Shown one piece after another: positions 34,868 through 41,582 of a stretch of 41,582 nt of DNA; the stretch's first letter is position 1, and the number at the start of each line of letters is the position of its first letter. This stretch comes from Runella sp. (GTDB lineage: Bacteria; Bacteroidota; Bacteroidia; Cytophagales; Spirosomataceae): assembly GCA_023254175.1 (NCBI GenBank), contig JALQYJ010000160.1, forward strand, positions 1-41,582, in the 5' to 3' direction. Below the pieces are notes generated by a model that worked only from the letters and a program-made list of their open reading frames with translations, was not told where the DNA came from and did not search any database. Position numbers and translations under genes: made by a program.

Positions 34868-36298
34868 TTACGCAAACAAATCCATTACAGCCTTTCCTTT
34901 GCCATCGGGGGTGGTATAGAACGGACGCTTTTCAATCTCGTACTGAGTATCAGGGGGGATGCCAAGGGCGTGGTAAATCGTTTGGTGGAGGCCGTCAATT
35001 TTGATAGGATTTTCAATCGTTTTACAAGGGCGCTCATCGGCGGTTTTTCCGTAGGCAAATCCGCGTTTGATTCCTCCGCCAAACATCAACACCGAACAGC
35101 CATCCGTAAAGTGGCGGTGCATTCCGTAGAACTTCATGTCCGACAAAATCTCGGGTTGGTTTACCTGCTCTTGTACTTTCGCGTCTGGTCGGCCTTCCAC
35201 CATCATGTCGCGGCTAAATTCGCTGGCCAAAATGATAAGTGTGCGGTCGAGATGCCCCGATTTGTCGAGGTCTTTAATCAACTGTGCGATCGGCCCATCA
35301 ATCATCTTTTTCATGTCCACCAAGCGCGTATGACCATTTTCGTGGGTATCCCAACCAAAAAACGGTTCGTACTCAGTTGTCACGCTGATGAAGCGAGCGC
35401 CTTGTTCGGTCAAGCGGCGTGCCAACAAGCAACCCAATCCAAACCGTCCGGTGTTATAAATATCAAAACTTTCTTTGGGTTCTGTGCTCAGATTGAAGGC
35501 TTTGGACTCGGGCGAATTGAGTAACATATAAGCCTGTTCCATCGACCTCCGAAGCGATTCTTTTTGGTAATCACTGCCAAATTCGCCAAAAGCACTGTTG
35601 CTAATCAGGTCGTTGTATAATTGATTCCGACGCTCAAAACGTTTGACATCCATCCCCACGGGCGGACGAACGCTTTCTAGCCCTTGACTTGGGTCGGGAA
35701 TAAAGAACGGGCCGAACTCGTTGCCCAAAAATCCTGCGGTATGAAATGCCTTTAACTCTTCGGCTTCACCTACGGTAAAACGTTGACCGATGTCAATAAA
35801 AGCAGGAATTACGGGGTTTTTAGGGCCAAGTTCTTTGGCAATCCAAGCCCCAATGTGCGGTGCTGCCACCGTTTGTGGAGGTTCGTAACAGGTGTGCCAG
35901 TTGTATTGGTGACGCGAGTGCAAGATATGTCCCAAGTCGGCCGCTACGTACGATCGAATCAGCGTGCCTTTGTCCATCACTTTACCAATGGATTGCAGCC
36001 CTTCCGAAAAATGAATCCCATCGAGTACCGTTGGGTGCGACTTAAAGGTACTTAATACCCGATTACCTTCCATCCCTTTTTCAAAAGGAGTATATCGTTT
36101 GGGGTCAAATGTTTCGGTATGTGCCATTCCCCCAGCCATCCACAATAGAATGACCGTGTCGGCAGTACCGTTGGTTTGCCCTATTTTTTTGGTACAGCTC
36201 GATAATAAACTTGGGAGGGGAGCGCTTGCGGCCATGGCAGCTAAGGTCGCGGCACTTGTTTTTTGGAGAAACTCCCGTCTATTCCATTTATTTGTCAT
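34868..36298 (-). CDS. DUF1501 family exported protein (second paralog)
   Basis: Start set at the ATG of MTNKWNRREFLQKTS, which carries the Tat-like signal; the open frame upstream to 36385 reads through an A/C-rich low-complexity spacer and is unlikely to be coding. DUF1501 marks include MAGGMAHTETFDPKRYTPF, SVTTEYEPFFGWDTHENG, LASEFSRDMM, GMHRHFTDGCSVLMFGGG and a C-terminal HQTIYHALGIPPD. It is 476 aa. It differs greatly from the other DUF1501 protein of this locus, so the two are old paralogs or separately acquired. It sits between the two DUF1549/DUF1553 genes, 11 nt before the second. Confidence 0.88.
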   Translation of the reverse strand: MTNKWNRREFLQKTSAATLAAMAASAPLPSLLSSCTKKIGQTNGTADTVILLWMAGGMAHTETFDPKRYTPFEKGMEGNRVLSTFKSHPTVLDGIHFSEGLQSIGKVMDKGTLIRSYVAADLGHILHSRHQYNWHTCYEPPQTVAAPHIGAWIAKELGPKNPVIPAFIDIGQRFTVGEAEELKAFHTAGFLGNEFGPFFIPDPSQGLESVRPPVGMDVKRFERRNQLYNDLISNSAFGEFGSDYQKESLRRSMEQAYMLLNSPESKAFNLSTEPKESFDIYNTGRFGLGCLLARRLTEQGARFISVTTEYEPFFGWDTHENGHTRLVDMKKMIDGPIAQLIKDLDKSGHLDRTLIILASEFSRDMMVEGRPDAKVQEQVNQPEILSDMKFYGMHRHFTDGCSVLMFGGGIKRGFAYGKTADERPCKTIENPIKIDGLHQTIYHALGIPPDTQYEIEKRPFYTTPDGKGKAVMDLFA

Positions 36299-36350
36299 TT
36301 TCTGTTCTCTGTTTTGGGTTTTCTGTTTCGGATTTCTTGTTTCCAGTTTT
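36299..36350 (-). repeat. A/C-rich degenerate tandem repeat before a start codon
   Basis: Minus-strand sequence has repeated units such as GAAACA, GAAAACCCAAAACAG and AGAACAGAAA immediately before the ATG at 36298. A similar tract precedes the 6144 start. Confidence 0.5.
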
Positions 36351-36381
36351 GGGGTTCCTGATAACCGGGAACTAATATCCA

Positions 36382-38790
36382 TCAATAAATTAACTGAAAT
36401 TCAGGATGTAAAGCAATGGCCCAGACTAAATCTTGAATCCCTTCAACGCTCGGTTTTGTACCAACGATTTTTTGGGCGACGCTCAACTCCTTTGGTTGTG
36501 GGTCGCGTCCTAACGATTTGCGGTACAACTCTTTCACTAACAAATCAGAAGTTCGGTATTTCGCCTGCCATTTTATCGCTCCGTTTTTGAGGGTGGAGTT
36601 AAATTTAGTGCCGTTGGTAAGCTCCAATGCTTGTAACAAATTGGCTTGCGAATTTCGGCTCGTACTTACGGTTTCGCGGTTGGGGCGGCCTAACGCCGTC
36701 ATAAAAGGGTCATTGATGACCAACGAAGCTCGTGGAAACGGTATCTCCGATTTGATGGTTTCGGGCAAACGTTTTAAAGCCATTACTGAATCGGCATACA
36801 TTGGGTAAAAAGCGCTACTGATGGCATCGGCAAACTGCTCTGCACTCATCCGCCGCCGAACCATACCTTGGAAAACAAAGTCGTTAGAAGTAAGCAAACC
36901 CGCATCTTTTATTCCAATGGAAGGGAGTTGGTAGGTTTTGGAGGTGAGGATGTTGTACAAAAGATTTTTGATATCGTGGCCATTTTGAACAAAATCGTAG
37001 GCGAGATAGTCCAATAAATCTTGACTCCAAGGAGCGTTGTCCATCATATCAACGGGTTCTACAATACCACGACCCATCAATTGCGCCCACACCCGATTGA
37101 CCAACGTACGGTACAAACGGCCATCTTTGGGTTGTACCAAAAAGTCGGCAAGTTCTTTCAAACGCTCCGCCGTCACGGGGGATTCTTTGATTTCACCTAG
37201 CTCTTTGAACAACAACCGACGACCCGCCATTTTGCCCGTAGGCTTGTCGCAACGGTGGATTTCGAGGGTAGAATCGGCAAAAATATTGGCAAAAGCGTAG
37301 GCATCTTCCAGTTTCCAATCGCTAATAAAGCTATCGTGACAAGAAGCGCATTTAAGGTTAAGTCCCAAAAACACCTGAGCTACGTTTTGGGCTGCCTGCA
37401 TTTCGGTACGCTGACTTGCGTTAATCGTTCCGCGCCATTTGATACCCTTGATAAAACCTTCCGATTCTTTGGTGGGGCTTATAAGTTCTTTGACAAACTG
37501 ATTGTAAGGTTTATTACTTTTTAGCGAAGCATACAGCCATTTGGTTATGTCAAAACGTCCACCTGTGATGTAGCCCGTTCCTGAATAATCGTTGCGGAGG
37601 GCATCGTTCCAAAACGTAAGCCAATGTTGGGCATAGTTCTCGTTCTGGTTAAGTAAGGAAGTAACCAAAAGCTTACGCTTATTTGGGCGAGCGTCGGTTT
37701 CAAAGGCTTGGATGGCCTCAGGCGTGGGTAGTAAACCTATCACATCCAAATACACCCGCCGAATGTACGTACGATCATCGACCACGCCTTTCCAAGAAAT
37801 TTTATTTTGTTGAAAATACGCATTCACAAAGCGGTCGATAGGCTGTGTGGCCTCGGCAGTAGCTGGAGGAAGGGCAGGTAAACGAGGCTCCAATGCCGCT
37901 ATGCGATAAATACTTTTTTCGGGGCCATTGGGCCACGGAGCACCTTGTTTTATCCAAAACTCAAGGGTTGCCACTTCTTTCTCAGAGAGGCGTTTGCCTT
38001 TGGTTGGCATGGCTTCTTTATGACCTACAGGAAGCGTAATACGGCGAATGATTTCGCTTTTTTCGGGTTTTCCAGCCACAATGATGGCCCCGTGTTCGCC
38101 TCCTTTAAATATAAATTCTTTTTTATCGAGACGAAGCTCCCCTTTGGTTTTGGCTTCGCCGTGGCAACTGTAGCAATTGTGTGCTAAAATAGACCGTACC
38201 TCTACGTTGAGTTCGTTTAGTTGCTGCTCGTTTAAGGGTTGACCATTGCTGGCGAACGTAAAGTTTGTACTGCCAGAAGGTTCGTTTTTGGAGGATTTAT
38301 TAAAAGGTAAGACTTCAGTAAGGTAGGTTTCGCCGTGGGTCAACAGCGCCCCATAGTGCCCAGCCACGGTAACGCCCAACACAGTAATTCCTAAAAGTCC
38401 ACGGAAAAGCTGTTGCTTTTGGGAGCGCAAAGCCCAGACCGCTGCCAGTGACAAAGCCATTGTGGTCAGTCCTGTCCATTGGTGTAGGCTTACTGTATCG
38501 CCACCGTAGTCTTCAAAATTGATTAAAAATAATCCAAAAATAGCGGCTAAGACGGCACTACCAGCGCCAATCCCTACCAAGGCTTTGATGCCTGCTTGAA
38601 GCTCATTGGATTTGCGCCGCCAGTCGAAAAGCTCTAAAACGAAGGCCACGCAAAGTAAGCCGATTGGGAAGTGAACAACCAAAGGGTGTAGTCGTCCTAA
38701 AAAAAGCCAAAGCCAGAAGGTTTCTGTTGTTTCTTGCACGGTATTTGGAAGAAAAGGTGTAATAAAAGTTAATACAGGCTTAAAGCTCAC
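36382..38790 (-). CDS. Membrane-anchored PSCyt1 / DUF1549 / DUF1553 cytochrome
   Basis: 802 aa from a GTG; no in-frame ATG is near. The first 155 residues form a membrane module with His35 and His40 (GRLHPLVVHFPIGL, DUF2231-like), His103, His145 and His152 (GHYGALLTHGE), the same pattern as in the 722-aa protein at 28717. A PSCyt1 domain has CYSCH (206-210) and the likely axial Met in EAMPTKG. DUF1549 (about 316-490) has a second motif CASCH (481-485), and DUF1553 runs about 550-790. It is a fusion of a membrane electron-transfer module with the same catalytic-looking domains as the 775-aa lipoprotein. It is first in the five-gene locus. Confidence 0.9.
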   Translation of the reverse strand: MSFKPVLTFITPFLPNTVQETTETFWLWLFLGRLHPLVVHFPIGLLCVAFVLELFDWRRKSNELQAGIKALVGIGAGSAVLAAIFGLFLINFEDYGGDTVSLHQWTGLTTMALSLAAVWALRSQKQQLFRGLLGITVLGVTVAGHYGALLTHGETYLTEVLPFNKSSKNEPSGSTNFTFASNGQPLNEQQLNELNVEVRSILAHNCYSCHGEAKTKGELRLDKKEFIFKGGEHGAIIVAGKPEKSEIIRRITLPVGHKEAMPTKGKRLSEKEVATLEFWIKQGAPWPNGPEKSIYRIAALEPRLPALPPATAEATQPIDRFVNAYFQQNKISWKGVVDDRTYIRRVYLDVIGLLPTPEAIQAFETDARPNKRKLLVTSLLNQNENYAQHWLTFWNDALRNDYSGTGYITGGRFDITKWLYASLKSNKPYNQFVKELISPTKESEGFIKGIKWRGTINASQRTEMQAAQNVAQVFLGLNLKCASCHDSFISDWKLEDAYAFANIFADSTLEIHRCDKPTGKMAGRRLLFKELGEIKESPVTAERLKELADFLVQPKDGRLYRTLVNRVWAQLMGRGIVEPVDMMDNAPWSQDLLDYLAYDFVQNGHDIKNLLYNILTSKTYQLPSIGIKDAGLLTSNDFVFQGMVRRRMSAEQFADAISSAFYPMYADSVMALKRLPETIKSEIPFPRASLVINDPFMTALGRPNRETVSTSRNSQANLLQALELTNGTKFNSTLKNGAIKWQAKYRTSDLLVKELYRKSLGRDPQPKELSVAQKIVGTKPSVEGIQDLVWAIALHPEFQLIY

Positions 38791-38822
38791 ATGTACTATT
38801 CTTCTTAAAATAAGTAATTAAC

Positions 38823-38845
38823 CACTTATTTATACCCAATAAGTG
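38823..38845. promoter_or_regulatory. Palindrome upstream of the five-gene cytochrome locus
   Basis: CACTTATT-TATACCC-AATAAGTG: perfect 8-bp arms, 7-nt loop, 33 nt before the GTG at 38790. It could be an operator, or the terminator-like end of the LD-carboxypeptidase transcript that lies upstream on the same strand. Confidence 0.4.
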
Positions 38846-38877
38846 CAAGTAAATAGATGAAAATTTATATGGAAGAA

Positions 38878-39903
38878 TTACATAACGGCCTTTTCTAAAA
38901 ATTGAATCACGCCCGTAGAGGCATCTATTTGAGCTTCAATACCAATGGGAATGGTAAATTTTTGGCGAATATGCCCAATCATTGAACCCGAAAAGGCAGG
39001 TTTTTGGGCAGGTTGGATATGGTCTACCCATAAATCTTCGAGCGTAAGTGAGCCGTAACTTTCGTTACTTGGTTCACATTCTGAGCATTTTCCAAAAATA
39101 AACCCATTCATATCGTTGAATATTCCACTCAATTTGAGTTGGGTAAGCATTCGGTCAACGCGATAGGGTGCTTCATCTATATCTTCACAAAAAAACAGAC
39201 TACCTTTCCAGTCAGGGACATAAGGAGTGCCTAGTAGATGACTTAAAACGGTCAGATTCCCGCCTAATAATCGCCCTTTTGCACTACCCCCAACGATGGT
39301 GTCAATTCGGTCGGCGACTTGCGTGAGGTTATCACCTACCACCTTTGGGTTTTCGTACCGTACAGTTTCCCCTTCCATGAGGACTTTGCGGAGATAGCCC
39401 ACAGTAAACTCGTTCCAGCTAACCGCCCCCACAGGCCCGTGAAAAGTAACCAGGCCTGTTTGGCTATAGATGCCTAAAAGCAGGGCGGTTACGTCCGAAT
39501 AGCCCAACAAAACTTTGGGGTTTTTCTTGATGGTGTCGTAATCCAGTAAAGGCAACAAACGAGCACACCCCCAACCCCCGTGGACGCACACAATTGCCTG
39601 CACTGACGAGTCGGCAAACATTTCGTTGAGGTCAGCAGCTCGGTCAGTGTCTTTTCCTGCCAAATAACCGTATCTTTCCCACATTCTTTTTCCCAATTTT
39701 ACCTTGAAACCCAGTGCTTGCATCGATTCGACAAGGACTTGTACGGCCTGTTTGCTGTAAGCAGGAGCGGCTGGACAAACAAGCCCCACGGTATCACCCG
39801 TTTTGAGTCGTGCAGGTTTGATAGTGGGTTGGTTACGGGTTGATAAAGAAGGAACTAGGGCAGGAGTGGTGGCGAGGGTTTGAAGAAAATTACGGCGTTG
39901 CAT
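38878..39903 (-). CDS. LD-carboxypeptidase (peptidase S66 family), exported
   Basis: 341 aa beginning with a signal-like MQRRNFLQTLATTPALVPSLS (Arg pair, possibly Tat). The S66 triad is present: Ser136 in LLGYSDVTALL, Glu240 in FFCEDIDEAPYRVDRML and His311 in IGHIRQKFTIPIG. The oxyanion-side motif reads CVHGGWGCARLLPLLDY. LD-carboxypeptidases remove the terminal D-Ala from murein tetrapeptides in peptidoglycan recycling; those with export signals may act on wall fragments outside the cytoplasm. It is 87 nt upstream of the five-gene locus on the same strand, so read-through is possible but relatedness of function is not indicated. Confidence 0.9.
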   Translation of the reverse strand: MQRRNFLQTLATTPALVPSLSTRNQPTIKPARLKTGDTVGLVCPAAPAYSKQAVQVLVESMQALGFKVKLGKRMWERYGYLAGKDTDRAADLNEMFADSSVQAIVCVHGGWGCARLLPLLDYDTIKKNPKVLLGYSDVTALLLGIYSQTGLVTFHGPVGAVSWNEFTVGYLRKVLMEGETVRYENPKVVGDNLTQVADRIDTIVGGSAKGRLLGGNLTVLSHLLGTPYVPDWKGSLFFCEDIDEAPYRVDRMLTQLKLSGIFNDMNGFIFGKCSECEPSNESYGSLTLEDLWVDHIQPAQKPAFSGSMIGHIRQKFTIPIGIEAQIDASTGVIQFLEKAVM

Positions 39904-40014
39904 GGAGCGTAAAAGGATTCATTTTAGGCCAATATACGGCACTCTGATTGATTAGGCAACTTTCGAGAACGGAAAGAATTGAATTAAAAAAAAATAATTT
40001 CTTTGAAAAAACTA

Positions 40015-40046
40015 TTTGCAATTATCATTTTGGACTACTACTTTTG
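40015..40046 (+). promoter_or_regulatory. Consensus Bacteroidota promoter for tRNA-Leu
   Basis: TTTG at 40015-40018, exactly 20 nt, then TACTTTTG at 40039-40046. Both boxes match the -33/-7 consensus perfectly. The expected start is just before the tRNA at 40067. Confidence 0.85.
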
Positions 40047-40066
40047 CATCCCCAAACAACGGGCAC

Positions 40067-40153
40067 GGCGAAGTGGTGAAATTGGTAGACACGCTACTTT
40101 GAGGGGGTAGTGGGCGTTAGCCTGTGCGAGTTCGAATCTCGCCTTCGTCACCA
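40067..40153 (+). tRNA. tRNA-Leu (anticodon GAG), CCA encoded
   Basis: The acceptor stem GGCGAAG pairs with CTTCGTC (one G-U), discriminator A, then CCA at 40151-40153. The anticodon arm CTACT-TTGAGGG-GGTAG gives anticodon GAG in a 7-nt loop. A long class II variable arm (about TGGGCGTTAGCCTG) and the T-loop TTCGAAT fit tRNA-Leu. The D-arm contains TGGTGAAATTGGTAGACA. Confidence 0.95.
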
Positions 40154-40186
40154 AAACCCGCAATACGCACAGTATTGCGGGTTTTT
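40153..40186 (+). terminator. Terminator after tRNA-Leu, 14-bp perfect stem
   Basis: AAAACCCGCAATAC and GTATTGCGGGTTTT pair perfectly around GCACA and are followed by T. The stem begins at the last base of the tRNA CCA. Confidence 0.9.
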
Positions 40187-40479
40187 ACGTTTCTGATAGT
40201 GAAATTGATATTTTTGGCCTGTGCATGAGCCAACAAGTACCCACTTTTTACTCGCTTCATTTATCATGCTTTCATTCGGCCAAAGGAGTTGAAAAGCCCT
40301 ACAAATAGTGCATATGGATTTTTATATACGTAGAATAAGCATAACGGGCTAAGTATCCAAAAACCGAAAAAACGATTTTGTCTCCATCAATTACGACTCT
40401 TTACCTTTTATTGAAAAACTGGATTAGCAAACAGGGATTTCTACTTGGCCGACATAGGGCTTTTTTAGACCATATCAAC
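40187..40479. other. Region between tRNA-Leu and first CRISPR repeat, no gene recognised
   Basis: About 290 nt of moderate GC. No ORF with a plausible start and no copy of the tRNA 3' end were found. A stretch of about 58 codons open on the plus strand has no recognised motif. It could be a trailer flank of the CRISPR array. Confidence 0.4.
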
Positions 40480-40516
40480 GTCTTAATCCTTATTCTACTG
40501 AAAATGAGGTTGTTGG
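40480..40516. repeat. Outlying CRISPR repeat, one mismatch to consensus
   Basis: 37 nt from GTCTTAATCC to GGTTGTTGG, identical to the array repeat except CTACTGAAAAT in place of CTACTGGAAAT. It lies 672 bp from the first repeat of the array. Its single change and its position at the end fit a leader-distal (terminal) repeat. Confidence 0.9.
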
Positions 40517-40553
40517 TAATTTGAGAACAGTTGGTAGTGGGGTAGATTATAAA

Positions 40554-40799
40554 TTAAAAAAACCTTCTAATTAATTTAAAAATAATTGTTATTATTGATA
40601 AAACTACAGTATAAGGTACTAAAAATACAAATACTATTGTATATATATCATATAATGACATATCAAGTGCCTTTGAAACCTCTACTAAATAAATAACACA
40701 TTCCCAATAAAGAGTTTCTAAGGTAATAACTGATAAAGACATTATCGTATAAAATATCGATAACGTAATATAAATAAACCAAGCAAGTGATGTTTTCAT
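40554..40799 (-). CDS. Small membrane protein B of the CRISPR-interrupting pair
   Basis: 81 aa, two strongly hydrophobic segments (about residues 5-28 and 52-75) joined by an acidic linker (VSKALDMSLYD), ending with basic KLIRRFF. The start ATG overlaps the stop of the upstream gene as ATGA, a sign of translational coupling. Base composition is very AT-rich, unlike the genes to the left. I recognise no family. Its place inside a CRISPR locus makes a defence or toxin-type role imaginable but unproven. Confidence 0.6.
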   Translation of the reverse strand: MKTSLAWFIYITLSIFYTIMSLSVITLETLYWECVIYLVEVSKALDMSLYDIYTIVFVFLVPYTVVLSIITIIFKLIRRFF

Positions 40800-41167
40800 T
40801 TTAAATATAAAGCTAAGTAAATTAAAAATGGAATTAATAAAAGATAAAACAACAAGTTAATGTCTCTGTAATCAGGAAAATTAGTTAATGGAAAATCATA
40901 TTTTTGAAATATCCAATGATATTTTTGCAATTGATGTTTATGAGTACAACCGTGTTTATCACAATAAATAGAACACCTGTAATCATATCTTTTATTTTCC
41001 TTTCTTATTAAAGTTTCTTTTGTAATACTAGTATCTACTAAAGTTGTATAAAAGTTAGCTGTAGTAATAATAATATTAATAAATGTTATATAACCAGCTA
41101 CGAATTTAAAAAAAGATTTAAGCATGTTATAAAATTGATTAAAGTGTAAATAATAAATACAATTCAT
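40796..41167 (-). CDS. Small membrane protein A with Cys/His cluster
   Basis: Up to 123 aa; an internal ATG at 41125 (MLKSFFKFVAGY, 109 aa) is an equally good start. One hydrophobic segment follows the internal Met (about residues 18-41), and another is at the C-terminus (LLFYLLLIPFLIYLALYLK). Between them a soluble loop holds YRCSIYCDKHGCTHKHQ, three Cys and three His that could bind a metal. Very AT-rich, ATGA-coupled to protein B. The family is not recognised. Together the two genes occupy the space between an outlying CRISPR repeat and the main array. Confidence 0.6.
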   Translation of the reverse strand: MNCIYYLHFNQFYNMLKSFFKFVAGYITFINIIITTANFYTTLVDTSITKETLIRKENKRYDYRCSIYCDKHGCTHKHQLQKYHWIFQKYDFPLTNFPDYRDINLLFYLLLIPFLIYLALYLK

Positions 41168-41188
41168 AAACGGTTATTTTTCATGGGA

Positions 41189-41582
41189 GTCTTAATCCTT
41201 ATTCTACTGGAAATGAGGTTGTTGGACTTTTCAACTCTATCCAAATGAAAAAAAACGCTATGTCTTAATCCTTATTCTACTGGAAATAAGGTTGTTGGAT
41301 TATTTAAACGTAAGAGTGCATAAGTTTATTGTCTTAATCCTTATTCTACTGGAAATAAGGTTGTTGGAATTTATAACGTATAGTGTATAACGTTTGGTAA
41401 ACTTGTGTCTTAATCCTTATTCTACTGGAAATGAGGTTGTTGGAAGATACTTGGGGCCGCTTTAAGCATAGACCGCTTTTGTCTTAATCCTTATTCTACT
41501 GGAAATGAGGTTGTTGGTAACAATAGAGGGGCGCGGTAAAGCCCCTAAATATGTGAGTCTTAATCCTTATTCTACTGGAAAT
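41189..41582. CRISPR. CRISPR array, 37-nt repeats, continuing past the window edge
   Basis: Repeats at 41189-41225, 41262-41298, 41331-41367, 41407-41443, 41481-41517 and 41557-41582 (cut by the edge). Each full copy runs from GTCTTAATCC to GGTTGTTGG. They are identical except one position, AATGAGG or AATAAGG (the second and third repeats have A). Five unique spacers of 36, 32, 39, 37 and 39 nt lie between them. Read on the minus strand the repeat ends in GGATTAAGAC, like the 5'-handle end (ATTGAAAC-type) of many type I and III repeats. No cas gene is in the window, so the subtype cannot be assigned. Confidence 0.97.

Noticed and set aside
36299-36385. Upstream in-frame extension of the second DUF1501 gene
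   Set aside because: It translates a low-complexity A/C-rich spacer (for example KLETRNPKQK), while the Tat-like signal begins at the ATG at 36298.
40187-40479. Integration site (att) downstream of the tRNA-Leu gene
   Set aside because: No repeat of the tRNA 3' end and no integrase were found in the window.
40517-41188. The AT-rich stretch as a CRISPR leader instead of a gene cassette
   Set aside because: Length and AT content could fit a leader, but two overlapping frames of 81 and up to 123 codons with coherent membrane topology and an ATGA junction are better explained as genes. Not fully excluded.

Overview
The window looks like chromosomal DNA of a Bacteroidota bacterium, most likely a Cytophagales member of the Spirosomataceae/Runella type (inferred from gene content; no 16S rRNA gene is present). 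Supporting signs: several starts are preceded by the Bacteroidota promoter consensus (TTTG or TTG, about 20 nt, then TAnnTTTG), Shine-Dalgarno sites are mostly absent, and the proteins have Bacteroidota character (DUF4783, DUF6580, RodA/PBP2 pair, TonB receptor) alongside an unusually rich set of Planctomycetes-type (PVC) c-type cytochrome proteins.

Layout. 1-4.6 kb: housekeeping and small envelope genes (partial PyrR-like phosphoribosyltransferase, DUF4783, LolA-like protein, ACC deaminase/D-cysteine desulfhydrase family, DUF6580 membrane protein, exported PqqB-like metallo-hydrolase). 4.8-9.6 kb: an SGNH-fold protein followed by a 1162-aa PVC-type dehydrogenase/HEAT/cytochrome c protein. 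9.7-15 kb: orphan ABC ATPase, hotdog thioesterase, MltG, DinB-family protein, an alpha/beta hydrolase without its serine, a small membrane protein and a FabH-like ketosynthase. 15.1-18.7 kb: a DUF1080 glycoside-processing protein behind a second PVC-type sugar-dehydrogenase/cytochrome. 19-23.3 kb: a cell-elongation operon, mrdA (PBP2), rodA, and a 340-aa protein in which I recognise the motifs of a divergent protein-kinase-like fold. 23.4-28.7 kb: SMP-30 family lactonase, TonB-dependent receptor, fructose-1,6-bisphosphatase. 28.7-38.8 kb: a compact five-gene minus-strand locus with two DUF1549/DUF1553 cytochromes, two DUF1501 proteins and a membrane cytochrome/LRR protein. 38.9-39.9 kb: LD-carboxypeptidase. 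40.07 kb: tRNA-Leu(GAG) with a clear promoter and terminator. From 40.48 kb to the right edge: a CRISPR locus.

How it may work together (inference). The PVC-type proteins, DUF1080, SGNH, SMP-30 and TonB proteins all carry export signals and suit extracytoplasmic oxidation and processing of carbohydrates, with electrons passing through c-type hemes to membrane modules. Two of the proteins share the same N-terminal five-histidine membrane module.

The most unusual structure is at the right end. A CRISPR array with 37-nt repeats (six copies, the last cut by the window edge) has a seventh, slightly diverged repeat 672 bp further out. Between that outlier and the array lie two very AT-rich, ATGA-overlapping genes for small membrane proteins, one with a Cys/His cluster. 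No cas genes are visible in the window.
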